Source: Micromonospora parastrephiae (GTDB taxonomy: Bacteria > Actinomycetota > Actinomycetes > Mycobacteriales > Micromonosporaceae). Taken from it: a DNA stretch of 64,000 bases. The stretch spans positions 1 to 64,000 of the forward strand of contig NZ_JAEVHM010000009.1 of the NCBI RefSeq assembly GCF_016802865.1, in the 5' to 3' direction. Positions 34,823-45,073 of the stretch are shown in pieces. Both the position numbers and the translations under genes were made by a program. The notes below the pieces were generated by a model that had not been told where the DNA came from, did not search any database, and was given only the letters and a program-made list of their open reading frames with translations. Every line of letters begins with the position of its first letter. Positions within the stretch are counted from its first letter, which is position 1.

Positions 34823-35629
34823 ATGCGTGTGCGGAACCGCAACAACGTGGTGTTGGCCGGTCGTCCGGATGGGCCGACCGTCGTGTTCGCGCACGGCTTC
34901 GGCTGCGATCAGCACATGTGGCGCCACGTGGCTGCCGAGATCGGGCAATGGGCCCAGGTGGTGTTGTTCGACCACGTGGGATCGGGCAAGGCTGATCCGA
35001 CGGCCTGGAACGCCGACCGCTACGCCTCCCTGGACAGCTACGCCGATGATGTGCTGAGCATCTGCCAGGACCTCGACCTTCAGCAGCCGATCTTCGTCGG
35101 GCACTCGGTCAGTTCGAGCATCGGGGTGCTCGCGGCGAACCGCGAACCGGACCGCTTCGCCGCGCTTGTCCTGGTCACCCCGTCACCGTGCTACATCGAT
35201 GACGAAGACTACCGAGGCGGTTTCACCCGCGACGACATCGACGACCTGCTCGACTCACTCGACAGCAACTACCTCGGTTGGTCGTCGAGCATGGCACCTC
35301 TGATCATGGGCAATCCCGATCGGCCGGAGCTGGGTGACGAGCTGACGGCAAGCTTCTGCCGGACGGACCCCGCGATGGCGCAGGTGTTCGCCCGCGCCAC
35401 GTTCCTGTCCGACAACCGCGCCGACCTCGCCGCGGTGAGCGTCCCCACCCTGATCCTGCAGTGTGCCCAGGACGCCATCGCGCCGCCTGAGGTCGGCGCG
35501 TTCGTGCACGCGCAGATCGCCGGCAGTCGGCTCGTCACCCTGGATGCCACCGGGCATTGCCCGCAGTTGAGCGCGCCGGAGGCCACGGCCGCGGCGATCA
35601 CGTCGTTTATCAGGACCGCCTACCGATGA
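34823..35629 (+). CDS. rsbQ: RsbQ-like alpha/beta-hydrolase (energy-stress cofactor)
   Basis: The 268-residue protein follows Bacillus RsbQ closely in motif order: FAHGFGCDQHMW (oxyanion), LFDHVGSGKAD, FVGHSVSSSIG (nucleophile Ser), VTPSPCYIDD, FCRTDPAMA, LILQCAQDAIAPPEVG (Asp) and TGHCPQ (His). RsbQ hydrolyses a small hydrophobic ligand and is required for activation of the PAS-PP2C phosphatase RsbP. The downstream gene overlaps by four bases and encodes just such a phosphatase. The pair also resembles KAI2/D14-like hydrolase signalling. Confidence 0.9.
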   Translation: MRVRNRNNVVLAGRPDGPTVVFAHGFGCDQHMWRHVAAEIGQWAQVVLFDHVGSGKADPTAWNADRYASLDSYADDVLSICQDLDLQQPIFVGHSVSSSIGVLAANREPDRFAALVLVTPSPCYIDDEDYRGGFTRDDIDDLLDSLDSNYLGWSSSMAPLIMGNPDRPELGDELTASFCRTDPAMAQVFARATFLSDNRADLAAVSVPTLILQCAQDAIAPPEVGAFVHAQIAGSRLVTLDATGHCPQLSAPEATAAAITSFIRTAYR

Positions 35630-36885
35630 CCGGCACTGCCGGGGCTGATCCTCACGGCCAAGGTCCGAGCGGTGACGGGAGTGCCCGGCCGAGCGAGGCC
35701 GGGTTCCCCGCGTTGCTTGAGGACAACCTCGAGGACCTGTACGAGAATTCGCCCTGCGGGAACCTGTCCACCCTCTTGGACGGCACCATTGCGAAGATCA
35801 ACGGCACGCTGCTGGCATGGCTCGGCTACAGCCGTGAGGAACTCGTCGGGCTACGCCGCTTCAGTGACCTGCTCACCGGTGGGGGCCGGATCTACCACGA
35901 AACCCACTTCGCACCGATGCTGGCGATGCAGGGCGAGATCCGAGGTGTCTCCCTCGAACTCCGCAGCAAGGACGGCTCCCGTATGCCGGTCCTCGTCACG
36001 TCTGTCGTCAAGGCCGGCAGCGAAGGTCAACCCCAACTCATCCGGACGGCCGTCTTCGACGCCAGGATGCGCCGCGCCTACGAACGGGAACTCCTCAACG
36101 CCCGCAAGGCAGCCGAACGCGAGGACGAACGGTTACGGCAACTCGTCAGCAAACTGCAACGAAGTCTCCTCCCCGCCGTGCTGCAAACCCCGCCCGGGCT
36201 GGAAAGCGCCGCGTACTACCGGGCGGCCTCCGCCGACGAGGTCGGCGGCGACTTCTACGACCTGTTCCCCCTCGACGACGACCGCTGGGGATTCTTTCTC
36301 GGCGATGTCAGCGGCAAAGGCGTCGAAGCGGCCGCCGTCACCGCCCTGGCCCGTTACACGTTGCGCGCCGCGGCCGTCTACGACCCGGACCCTGCCGCCG
36401 CGCTGCGCAACCTCAACACCGTGCTCTGGCAGGAATACCGGGAGGACGCGCGCTACTGCACGGTCGTGTTCGGCATCCTCACGCCCACACCGTCCGTCGG
36501 CGGGTTCACCGCGGTCATCGCCAGCGGCGGGCACCCCGAACCACTGCTGCTGCGGGCGGATGGCTCCGTCCACTACCAGCGCACGAGGGGCCGCATCGTG
36601 GGGGCCTTCCCGACCTCCCAGTACGCCAACACCACCGTCGTAGCGAACCCCGGCGACACACTGCTCCTCTACAGCGACGGACTCACCGAGGCCCGCCCCG
36701 CCAGCAGCGAGACCGCCGATGGCCGTTACGGAACGGCAGCCCTCGCCCGGTTCGCCACCCGACTCGCGCCCACCAACGCCGCCGACGCCGTCGCCGCGGT
36801 CACCGAGCTGCTCAGCACCTTCGGTGCCGGGCTCACCGACGACACCGCCGTCCTGGCCATCAGCGCCCCACCCAGCCGACCCTAA
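35626..36885 (+). CDS. rsbP: RsbP-like PAS-PP2C phosphatase
   Basis: The 419-residue protein has an N-terminal PAS domain at ~35-150 (LYENSPCGNLSTLLDGTIA, WLGYSREELVGLRRFSDLL), a coiled-coil linker (ERELLNARKAAEREDERLRQ) and a SpoIIE-type PP2C domain at ~195-415. Metal-binding segments are DEVGGDFYD, FFLGDVSGKGV, YSDGLTEAR and LTDDTAVLAI. It should dephosphorylate an RsbV-type anti-anti-sigma factor in response to a signal passed by RsbQ. ATG 35626 overlaps the rsbQ stop (ATGA). No RsbV/RsbW/SigB genes are in the window. It is convergent with the following GNAT gene, overlapping it by four bases. Confidence 0.9.
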   Translation: MTGTAGADPHGQGPSGDGSARPSEAGFPALLEDNLEDLYENSPCGNLSTLLDGTIAKINGTLLAWLGYSREELVGLRRFSDLLTGGGRIYHETHFAPMLAMQGEIRGVSLELRSKDGSRMPVLVTSVVKAGSEGQPQLIRTAVFDARMRRAYERELLNARKAAEREDERLRQLVSKLQRSLLPAVLQTPPGLESAAYYRAASADEVGGDFYDLFPLDDDRWGFFLGDVSGKGVEAAAVTALARYTLRAAAVYDPDPAAALRNLNTVLWQEYREDARYCTVVFGILTPTPSVGGFTAVIASGGHPEPLLLRADGSVHYQRTRGRIVGAFPTSQYANTTVVANPGDTLLLYSDGLTEARPASSETADGRYGTAALARFATRLAPTNAADAVAAVTELLSTFGAGLTDDTAVLAISAPPSRP

Positions 36886-37421
36886 CCGCCACGCCACGAC
36901 GGCAGGCCGGGGTTAATGACGTCGATACGCCAGTCGTTGCTGCGCATCAGGGAGCCGCTGCCCGGCGGGTACTCGAAGTCGCAGGGGCCGAGGAGAGTGA
37001 AGCCCAGGCGGTGGCAGAGAGCGTTGGAGGGAGCGTTGTCGACTGAGGGGAACGCGTGCAGGCTGTGCGGGGCATCGGGATGACGGGCAGCCTCGCGGAC
37101 GATGGTGAGCAGGGCGGCACCGGCTGCGGTGGCAACGCCCCGGCCCTGGTAGGGCCGTAGGACGTTCCATCCGGTCTCGTAGATCTGCTGGCCCTGCCAG
37201 CCACGCCGGTGGTAGGCGATGCTGCCGACCATCTCCTCGCCGAGCAGGACGGCGAACATGCAGCCGCGGCCGGTTGCCGGCAGGGCGAGGTATCGGCGGT
37301 GCCGGGCGAGCAGCTTCTCCTCCGACTCGGGGCCGCCGACGTGTCGACGCATCTGCGGTGTGTTGATCCGGCGCAGGAGGTCGAGCGCGGATTCCGACCA
37401 GGGCTCAAGACGTACGTCCAT
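36882..37421 (-). CDS. GNAT-family N-acetyltransferase
   Basis: The 179-residue protein begins MDVRLEPWSESALDLLRRIN. It shows a GNAT core: FAVLLGEEMVGSIAYHRRGW, WNVLRPYQGRGVATAAGAAL (acetyl-CoA loop QGRGVA), and NALCHRLGFTLLGPCDFEYP. The pattern resembles Rim-like acyltransferases acting on proteins or small amines; the substrate is unknown. ATG 37421 is used because the longer frame is Pro/Arg-rich. Its stop overlaps the rsbP stop region by four bases. Confidence 0.82.
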   Translation of the reverse strand: MDVRLEPWSESALDLLRRINTPQMRRHVGGPESEEKLLARHRRYLALPATGRGCMFAVLLGEEMVGSIAYHRRGWQGQQIYETGWNVLRPYQGRGVATAAGAALLTIVREAARHPDAPHSLHAFPSVDNAPSNALCHRLGFTLLGPCDFEYPPGSGSLMRSNDWRIDVINPGLPSWRGG

Positions 37422-37510
37422 GCCGGGCAGCCTGGCAGGGTACGGGATTGTCAAGCACCCTATTTCGCCGGAAGTCTGACCGAGAGGGTTCAACTCAACG
37501 GGGAGGCACG

Positions 37511-38701
37511 ATGACGAAGCAGGCTGTCCGGGCGGCCCGGATGTTCGACGGCGAGCGGCTGGTGGATGGCGGGGTGCTGGTCCTGATGGACGACGGGCGC
37601 ATCGCCGACGTGCACCGGGGTCGGGCCGACGCACCGGAAGGCTGGCCGGTGCGCGAGGAGCCGGACGGCACCCTGCTGCCCGGCATGGTCGACGCGCACG
37701 TGCACCTGTGCGCCGATGCCGGGCCCGACGCGCTCGGCCGGCTCGCCGAGCGTGCCGAGACGGACCTCGACGTGGTCATCGGGGCGTCACTGCGCGCGCA
37801 CCTGGCGGCCGGCGTCACGACCGTCCGGGACCTGGGCGACCGCCGCGACGCCGTACTCCGATGGCGCAACCGGGAGGTGCGCGACGACCTGCCAACGGTG
37901 GTGGCGTCCGGCGCCCCGGTCACCAGCGTCGGCGGGCATTGCTGCTCGCTGGGGGGCGAGGCGAGCGGTGTCGACGGGATCCGCGAGGCCGTGCGCCTGC
38001 GGGCGGCGGCCGGTGCCGACCTGGTGAAGGTCATGGCCAGCGGCGGGGCGTTCACCCCCGGCACCGACACCACCCGGCCGCAGTTCACCGACCAGGAGCT
38101 GACCGCCGCGCTGACCCGGGCGCACGATCTGGGCCTGCCGGTGACCGCGCACGCGCACGCCCTCAGCGCGGTCGAGCAGGCGCTGCGCGTCGGTGTCGAC
38201 GGCATCGAGCACTGCACGTGCGTGACCGCGACCGGCGCCCACGTCCCCGACGAGCTCGCGGACCGCCTGGCAGCGTCCGGGGTGGCGGTTTGTGCCACGC
38301 TCGGCACCGACCCTGCCGTGGTCACACCGCCGGAGGTGGTGGCGATGGCGGCGCGGGCCGGGCTCAGCGAGGCCACGCTGCGCGAGGGCGCCGCCGCCCT
38401 GCACCGCGCCGGGGTCCGCCTGGTGGCCGGTTCGGACGCGGGCCTCGGCCCCGCGAAGCCGCACGGGATCCTGCCGGAGACGCTCGTCGAGTACGTCGCG
38501 TGCGGCATCTCCGCCACCGCTGCCCTCGCCGCGGCCACCTCGGTCGGCGCCGAGGTGTGTGGGCTGGGGCGGCGCAAGGGCCGCGTCAGCCCCGGATTCG
38601 ACGCCGACCTGTTGGTCGTGGACGGTGACCCGACGAGCGACATCACGGTACTGCGCCGCCCGCTCGCCGTGTACCGCGCGGGCGAGCCGGTGAGCCGGTG
38701 A
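37511..38701 (+). CDS. Amidohydrolase-family protein (imidazolonepropionase/prolidase-like)
   Basis: The 396-residue enzyme has VDAHVHL (metal His pair), TTVRDLGD, KVMASGGAF, VTAHAHALSAVEQALRVGVD (His), GIEHCTC and AGSDAGLG (Asp), then the usual GRVSPGFDADLLVVDGDP end. Relatives hydrolyse cyclic amides, dipeptides or aryl carbamates; I cannot name the substrate. ATG 37511 has GGGGAGGCACG directly upstream. It is divergent from the GNAT gene and 150 bases upstream of the HemC paralogue. Confidence 0.85.
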   Translation: MTKQAVRAARMFDGERLVDGGVLVLMDDGRIADVHRGRADAPEGWPVREEPDGTLLPGMVDAHVHLCADAGPDALGRLAERAETDLDVVIGASLRAHLAAGVTTVRDLGDRRDAVLRWRNREVRDDLPTVVASGAPVTSVGGHCCSLGGEASGVDGIREAVRLRAAAGADLVKVMASGGAFTPGTDTTRPQFTDQELTAALTRAHDLGLPVTAHAHALSAVEQALRVGVDGIEHCTCVTATGAHVPDELADRLAASGVAVCATLGTDPAVVTPPEVVAMAARAGLSEATLREGAAALHRAGVRLVAGSDAGLGPAKPHGILPETLVEYVACGISATAALAAATSVGAEVCGLGRRKGRVSPGFDADLLVVDGDPTSDITVLRRPLAVYRAGEPVSR

Positions 38702-38838
38702 TCTCGTAGGCGCGTCGGCGGTTTCTCGCACGGTGTCGGCAGCCGGGCCTTCCTCGAACGGCTCGTCCGTCGAGGAGGGACCCGGCGGGTGGTCGGCCGG
38801 GCATCCGGCCTGCTCGTCGGCGCCCGCCCCTGGCGGAC

Positions 38839-38844
38839 TACCCT
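38839..38844 (+). promoter_or_regulatory. -10 element (TACCCT), leaderless hemC-like gene
   Basis: TACCCT is followed by seven bases and ATG 38852. No Shine-Dalgarno sequence is present, which supports this start over GTG 38789. Confidence 0.5.
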
Positions 38845-38851
38845 CGCCGGT

Positions 38852-39793
38852 ATGTCCGACTCCCGCCTGCTGCGCATCGGTACCCGCAACTCACCGATGG
38901 CCCTCGCTCAAGCCGAGCGGGTACGCGCGATGCTCGTCGACCGGCACCCCGACGTCACCGTGGAAGTGATGTCGATGTCGACCAGCGGGGACCGGTGGCA
39001 CGGTGACCTTGCCGCCCTGGGCGGTAAGGGGGCGTTCACCAAGGAGGTGGACGCCGCCCTGGTCGCCGGAGACGTGGACCTGGCGGTGCACTGCGTCAAG
39101 GACGTCCCCGGGGACCGGCCGGCCCCAGCCGGCACGGTGATGGCCGCCTACCTGGCCCGTGACGACGTCCGGGACTGCCTCGTGCATCCGGGTGGGCTAC
39201 GGATCGAGCAGCTGCCCGCCGGTACCCGGATCGGCACCTCCGCGGTCCGACGGGTCGCGCAGCTGGCCCTGCACTGGCCGAACCTGGTGCCGGTGGCCAT
39301 CCGGGGCAACGCGAACAGCCGGCTCGCCAAGCTCGACGCCGGCGACAGGTACGACGCGCTGCTGCTCGCGGTCTCCGGGCTGACGCGGATCGGGCAGACT
39401 GCCCGGATCACTCACCCTGTCGACGTCGACACGATGGTCCCGGCCGTCGGCTCCGGCACCTTGGTCCTGCAATGCCGGGAAGACGACACCAGCACCCGTG
39501 ACCTGGCAGCCAGCCTCAGCGACCCGCGGGCCCGGCAGGAGACCGCCGCCGAACGGACCATGCTGCACATCCTGCAGGGCAACTGCCACTCCCCCATCGC
39601 CGCGCTCGCACGCACCGAGCCCGGTGGGCGCCTCGGCCTCCGGGCGAGGGTGATCAGCCTCGACGGTAAGACAGTGCTCGACGTGCACGAGTGGGCTGCG
39701 GACCCGATCACCCTCGGGACCTCCGTCGCCGCAGCCCTGCTCCGGCAGGGTGCCCGTGACCTCCTCGACCTGTCTCCCCACGGGGTGGCCTGA
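38852..39793 (+). CDS. Hydroxymethylbilane synthase paralogue (HemC-like)
   Basis: The 313-residue protein has the porphobilinogen deaminase framework: [37 protein letters not shown] with the catalytic Asp, GTSAVRR and RGNANSRL with the substrate-binding Arg, and QGNCHSPIA with the dipyrromethane-cofactor Cys. It differs from canonical HemC at several near-invariant sites (HSLKD is HCVKD, GTSSLRR is GTSAVRR, CQVPI is CHSPI, LAxAGL is LAVSGL). No other haem genes are nearby. It may be a second, specialised HemC used under a special condition or with a different pyrrole. It is leaderless by its -10. Confidence 0.8.
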   Translation: MSDSRLLRIGTRNSPMALAQAERVRAMLVDRHPDVTVEVMSMSTSGDRWHGDLAALGGKGAFTKEVDAALVAGDVDLAVHCVKDVPGDRPAPAGTVMAAYLARDDVRDCLVHPGGLRIEQLPAGTRIGTSAVRRVAQLALHWPNLVPVAIRGNANSRLAKLDAGDRYDALLLAVSGLTRIGQTARITHPVDVDTMVPAVGSGTLVLQCREDDTSTRDLAASLSDPRARQETAAERTMLHILQGNCHSPIAALARTEPGGRLGLRARVISLDGKTVLDVHEWAADPITLGTSVAAALLRQGARDLLDLSPHGVA

Positions 39794-39937
39794 CCGACCG
39801 CCGGGCCGCAGCCGCACACGGAGCTCGCCGGCCGTGGCACGAACGCCTGTCGTCGACAGGGGCGAAGCATCGACCGGCACGCGCACCGCGGCCAGCCCGA
39901 TCACGGGGGCCGCGGCACGGTGCCGCCGTGTCGATCG

Positions 39938-40900
39938 TCAGTAGTTGACGTATGCGGTGACGGCGAGGTGGTCGGAGTACTCGCCTGCGGTCGTCGTCGG
40001 GGTGACGGTCGCGACGTTGCTGAAGCCGTTGCCGCTCTTGACCAGCAGGAAGTCGATCCGCCGGCTGTTGAGAGTGTCGTACGCGGCGGAGCAGTTGCGG
40101 CTGCCGCACTTCTCCGCGATCGGGTCGCGGTACCCGTAGCTCCTGCCGTCCTCCCACCAACCCGCGTCGTCGGGCTCGGCGTTGGCGTCACCCGCGACGA
40201 TCTTGAGGTCGCCGCCGAGCCGGCCCATGGCCTCGTCGGCCTCCTTGATGTTCTCATCGGCGCACTTGGGGCCGTACCAGGTGTTGGTCGGCCAGTGGAT
40301 CGAGGCCACCGACACGTCCTGGTTGGCGACGTTGTCGTGCAACCGGACGGCGATGTTGTGAACCCGGTCCTGGCTGCTCCTGGTGGGTTCGAGGTTCAGA
40401 CACCCGCCGGTACCAGCGTCGTAGTCCTCCGGAGCGTCGGAGCGCCAGCGGGTGGCGGTGTCGTAGGTGAACCGGTCCGAGCGGTAGATGACCGCGTTGG
40501 TCTGCTGGTTCTTCATCTTGCCGCAGGTGCTGGTGTAGCCCATCGAGCCGGGGTCCGCGATCGCGATCTGGCCGGCGTACGTGCCGGGCAGCTCGTCGGA
40601 GAGTCGTTGGGTCAGGGTGTTGAGCTGCGTCTGGTTGGAGATCTGCTGCACGGTGAGGATGTCCGGGCTCAGCGGCCGGCCCTTGAGGTAGGTGATCAGC
40701 CGGTCCCAGATGTAGCCGTCGGCGCAGGAGCTCGGCAGCCAGTTCTCGATGTTGTTGTTGTAGACCACCAGGTAGCTCGGGGAGCTGTTGACGGCCGCCG
40801 AGGCGGCGGTAGCGCTGGCGGCGCCGACCGCCGCGGTCATGAGAGCCGTGGTCAGCACGGCGACGACGCCGCGCAGGACACGGCTGGTACGAATGGACAA
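39938..40900 (-). CDS. Secreted endonuclease/exonuclease/phosphatase-family enzyme
   Basis: I choose TTG 40900 because AGGAGG lies four bases upstream and the product then starts with a proper signal peptide (IRTSRVLRGVVAVLTTALMT ... TAASA). The ~320-residue mature enzyme has EEP motifs: YNNNIENW, DILTVQQISN (E replaced by Q where the metal Glu normally sits), SIHWPTN (His), VAGDANAE (GDxN) and EYSDHLAVTA (SDH). It could be a secreted nuclease or phosphodiesterase. The Q in QQIS instead of QE is notable and may affect activity. Positions 40901-41089 hold no further gene. Confidence 0.78.
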   Translation of the reverse strand: MSIRTSRVLRGVVAVLTTALMTAAVGAASATAASAAVNSSPSYLVVYNNNIENWLPSSCADGYIWDRLITYLKGRPLSPDILTVQQISNQTQLNTLTQRLSDELPGTYAGQIAIADPGSMGYTSTCGKMKNQQTNAVIYRSDRFTYDTATRWRSDAPEDYDAGTGGCLNLEPTRSSQDRVHNIAVRLHDNVANQDVSVASIHWPTNTWYGPKCADENIKEADEAMGRLGGDLKIVAGDANAEPDDAGWWEDGRSYGYRDPIAEKCGSRNCSAAYDTLNSRRIDFLLVKSGNGFSNVATVTPTTTAGEYSDHLAVTAYVNY

Positions 40901-41089
40901 CTCTCCTCCTGGCTCCACTGAACGTCGGCATCGAGCCGCCCGGGATGTCGACAACCTTCGAAGTGCTCGCAACATCGTGACAGAAAGCTTCATCAGTGGA
41001 AAGGTCTACCGTCGCCGTTGGACGACGACGCGGAACTTGTCGAGAAGGATGTGTACGGCGTCAGACAGGTGCACGTCGGTGGACTTGGG

Positions 41090-41983
41090 TCACGCCTCCT
41101 CGCGAGCCACGCCTGCCGGCGCCAGAACGACGTCGAACCGCACCCGTGACCACGCGCGGTCTTCCAGGTCACGGCCATCGGGCGTGGGGGAACCGGCCGG
41201 CCGGGGCTCGAAATCCGTCACCAGCGACTCCCGTACGCCGAACACGCTGTCGCGGTCCAGCAACTCGTCCCCGCGGACGAAGATGTGCGTCACGAGGGTT
41301 CTGAATCCCTCCCCCTGAACCATGAGATGCAGGTGCGCCGCCCGCATCGGCGACCGTCCGGTGGCGGCCAGCAGCCGGCCGACCGGGCCGTCGTGCGGAA
41401 TCGGGTACGGCGTCGGGACGACCCCCCAGAAGCGGTAGTTCCCGCCCACGTCGCTGTACAGGTGCCCACGGGCGGCGATCCGGTCGTCGCCGTACTGGAC
41501 GTCGTAGAAGCCGTCCTCGTCGGCCTCCCAGACTTCGATGCGCGCATGCGGCACCGGGTTGCCGTCCGTGTCGGTGACCCTGCCCTCGACCCAGCATGGC
41601 CGCCCGGGCGCTCCGGCCGCGATGTCCCCGCCGAGCTCGATCTTCGGCGAGCCTTCGACGAAGAACGGGCCGACCACCGTCGCCTCGGTGGCGTTGCCGT
41701 GAGCCTCGTTGTTGACGGTGATGGTCTGCATCGAGGCGCCCAGGACGTCAGAGAGCAGGATGAACTCCTGACGCCGATCGTCGGTGATGTGCCCGGCCGC
41801 GGTGAGAAAGGCGATGGCACGCCGCCACTCCTGCTCGGTCAGCCGCACCTCCCGCAGGAAGGCGTGCAGGTGCCGGGTCAGCGCCTGCATCAGCTCTCTG
41901 AGCCGCTCATCCGGGGCGTCGTCAAACGACGCGACCACCCTTTCGACGAGCTGTGACTCGCGGCTCCGCTGCTCCAGGGTCAT
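41090..41983 (-). CDS. Intradiol ring-cleavage dioxygenase (hydroxyquinol/catechol 1,2-dioxygenase)
   Basis: The 297-residue enzyme has the N-terminal dimerisation helix domain ([19 protein letters not shown]) and the catalytic beta-sandwich. Fe(III) ligands are visible: Tyr in [12 protein letters not shown], Tyr in GGNYRFWGV, and His pair in [25 protein letters not shown] is a family hallmark. It opens catechol or hydroxyquinol between the hydroxyls to muconates. ATG 41983 overlaps the stop of a 40-codon SDR relic (ATGA), so its translation may depend on it. It ends an operon beginning with the Zn-dehydrogenase gene. Confidence 0.88.
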   Translation of the reverse strand: MTLEQRSRESQLVERVVASFDDAPDERLRELMQALTRHLHAFLREVRLTEQEWRRAIAFLTAAGHITDDRRQEFILLSDVLGASMQTITVNNEAHGNATEATVVGPFFVEGSPKIELGGDIAAGAPGRPCWVEGRVTDTDGNPVPHARIEVWEADEDGFYDVQYGDDRIAARGHLYSDVGGNYRFWGVVPTPYPIPHDGPVGRLLAATGRSPMRAAHLHLMVQGEGFRTLVTHIFVRGDELLDRDSVFGVRESLVTDFEPRPAGSPTPDGRDLEDRAWSRVRFDVVLAPAGVAREEA

Positions 41984-42102
41984 ACCGGCTCCCCGCCGTC
42001 CCATGCTCGGCGTGGCAGGCCCTTGAGGCTCTCGCGAGTGACCGGCATCGGGTGTCGGGCGGCACGGCCGCTGGAGGCACCGGCGATCAGTACGACGGAC
42101 AT
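41980..42102 (-). pseudogene. 40-codon SDR relic, coupled to the dioxygenase gene
   Basis: ATG 42102 has GGAGGAGC upstream. The frame reads [19 protein letters not shown] and ends at TGA 41980-41982, overlapping the dioxygenase ATG. VVLI(T/A)GASSG is the classic start of a short-chain dehydrogenase, but only the first beta-strand and loop remain, so no enzyme is made. The RBS, start codon and ATGA overlap are retained. It probably now acts as a leader peptide for coupling, or is a recent in-frame deletion. Confidence 0.6.
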
Positions 42103-42143
42103 CGAATGCTGCTCCTCCGATGGTTGCTGATGACCGCGGGTGG

Positions 42144-43151
42144 TCAGAAGACGATGACGTTGCGGCCGCGCGCGGTACCCGACGCCATGGCCGCCAGGGT
42201 GGTCGGTGCCTGGTCGAGGGCGATGCGGTTGATCTCGGGGAGGATCCCGTGCACGGCTGAGAAGGCCAGGGTGTCGCGGAGGTCGTGCGGCGACCCGGAC
42301 GGGTTGGCCATCACGTGCAGTCGGTTGAGGACCATCGGCTGACTGGGCAGGCTCAGCGGGGTGTTGTCGTAGCCGCAGAGCACCAGCGTGCCGTCTGGGG
42401 CGAGCCCGCCGAACGCGGCCGCCGCGGCGGCGGTGGTGGGCGCGGCGTTGAGGATCACGTTCGCTCCGCCGTCCCAGTCCTTCAGCGCCGCGGCGGGGTC
42501 CTGCTCGCTGGACACGATGAACCGCTCCGCGCCGAGCGACAGCACCTGCTCCTCGACGCGACGGGAGTGACCGAGGACCGCGACGCGAGCGCCCATCGCG
42601 GTGGCGTAACGGATCGCCAGCGCTCCGATGCCGCCGGAGCCGATGACGGCCACCCGTGACTCCGGGCGGGTCCCGGCCTGCCGTAGGCCGTTGAACGCCG
42701 TGATACCCGCGCACATCAGCGGTGCCGCCGCGACCGGGTCCAGTCCGGCCGGCAGCGGAGTCACGAAACCTGCCTTCAACACCGCGTACTCGGCGTACCC
42801 GCCGTCCATGACGACGCCGGTGATCCGCTTTGCCGGGCAGAGGATCTGGTCACCGCGTACGCAGTAGTCGCAGTGCCCGCACGAGTCGCCCAGGAACTGC
42901 GCTCCCACCGCCGTACCCACCGTCGGGAAGGTGACCTGCTCCCCGACCGCCTCGACGACACCGGTGATCTCGTGACCCGGCACCACCGGGAAACGAGCGA
43001 ACGGAAAATGGCCGCGGAGCAGGTTCAGGTCGGTGAAACACACCCCACAGGCGGTCATCCGGACCAGGACCTCGCCGGGTCCGGGGGTGGGCACGTCCCG
43101 TTCGACGAGCGACAACGGGGCGTCGACCCCGGTGGCGACAGCAGCGTGCAT
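42144..43151 (-). CDS. Zinc-dependent alcohol dehydrogenase
   Basis: The 335-residue MDR enzyme has catalytic-Zn residues in [13 protein letters not shown] and [12 protein letters not shown], and structural-Zn cysteines in [17 protein letters not shown]. The Rossmann motif is [12 protein letters not shown]. It oxidises an alcohol or reduces an aldehyde with NAD(P). AAGGAG precedes ATG 43151. It is the first gene of a unit with the SDR relic (42-base gap) and the intradiol dioxygenase, consistent with aromatic side-chain oxidation before ring cleavage. Confidence 0.9.
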   Translation of the reverse strand: MHAAVATGVDAPLSLVERDVPTPGPGEVLVRMTACGVCFTDLNLLRGHFPFARFPVVPGHEITGVVEAVGEQVTFPTVGTAVGAQFLGDSCGHCDYCVRGDQILCPAKRITGVVMDGGYAEYAVLKAGFVTPLPAGLDPVAAAPLMCAGITAFNGLRQAGTRPESRVAVIGSGGIGALAIRYATAMGARVAVLGHSRRVEEQVLSLGAERFIVSSEQDPAAALKDWDGGANVILNAAPTTAAAAAAFGGLAPDGTLVLCGYDNTPLSLPSQPMVLNRLHVMANPSGSPHDLRDTLAFSAVHGILPEINRIALDQAPTTLAAMASGTARGRNVIVF

Positions 43152-43276
43152 GGTTGATTACTCCTTCTGATTCGGTCGATCGACCGCCCCCGTCGAGCGG
43201 TCGACTTCGGGCGGCGGCGGTGCCGGCCGGGAGCGGAAACGCCCCCGGCCGCCACCGTGCGCCGCCCCTCAGGCCA

Positions 43277-44455
<1,179 letters not shown>

Positions 44456-44524
44456 TCACGCAAGGTGCAGAGGTTTCGGCACCCGCGTGACAGCGGTGCC
44501 CGGAGTAGTGGAACGGAGAACGAC

Positions 44525-45034
44525 ATGCTTCACCCTCGGGCCGGCCGGGGTGTGTCCTGGGCACGTAGGGACAACTACCGCTCCACAGACTTCACGGCTC
44601 CCCGCACGGAATCCTCCGTGCGCAGCGAGACCTTCATCGCGGCGACGCCGGAACGGGTGTACGCACACCTGGTCGACGTTCCGCAGTGGCCCGACTGGGT
44701 TCCCGAGGTACGACGGGCGCACGCCCCGAGCGGGATCCGGCTGGGCGCGACGTTCGAGGTCGAGATGTACGGCGTCCGTCTGGAGGCCGTGGTGTCCGAG
44801 TACGAGCTCAACACCCGGTTCGGTTGGATCGGCTCCTCGCCGGACATGAGCATCTACCACGCGTGGACCCTCGTCACGGTCCCGCCAGGCACCCAGGTGA
44901 TCGCGAGGAAGGTCGAGCGCGAACTGACGACGGTGGTGGTGGGCGACTCCCAGGTGGAGGAGCTCTACTACGCCCACCAGGAAACGCTGCTGCGACTGAC
45001 GCGGCTGGCGGAAGCCAGCGAATCGCCGGCGTGA
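44525..45034 (+). CDS. SRPBCC/polyketide-cyclase-like protein
   Basis: The 169-residue protein has a ~40-residue N-terminal stretch and then a START-like SRPBCC fold: SETFIAATPERVYAHLVDV, PQWPDWVPEVRRAH, TFEVEMYGVRLEAVVSEYE, FGWIGSSPDMSIYHAWTLV, ERELTTVVVGDS. Such proteins bind hydrophobic or aromatic ligands, and some are cyclases. GGAG precedes ATG 44525. It is convergent with the large LuxR gene and divergent from the chloroperoxidase-like gene. Confidence 0.75.
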   Translation: MLHPRAGRGVSWARRDNYRSTDFTAPRTESSVRSETFIAATPERVYAHLVDVPQWPDWVPEVRRAHAPSGIRLGATFEVEMYGVRLEAVVSEYELNTRFGWIGSSPDMSIYHAWTLVTVPPGTQVIARKVERELTTVVVGDSQVEELYYAHQETLLRLTRLAEASESPA

Positions 45035-45073
45035 GGCCCGGCGCCGGGTACGCCATGGAACATCGTCCGGCCA

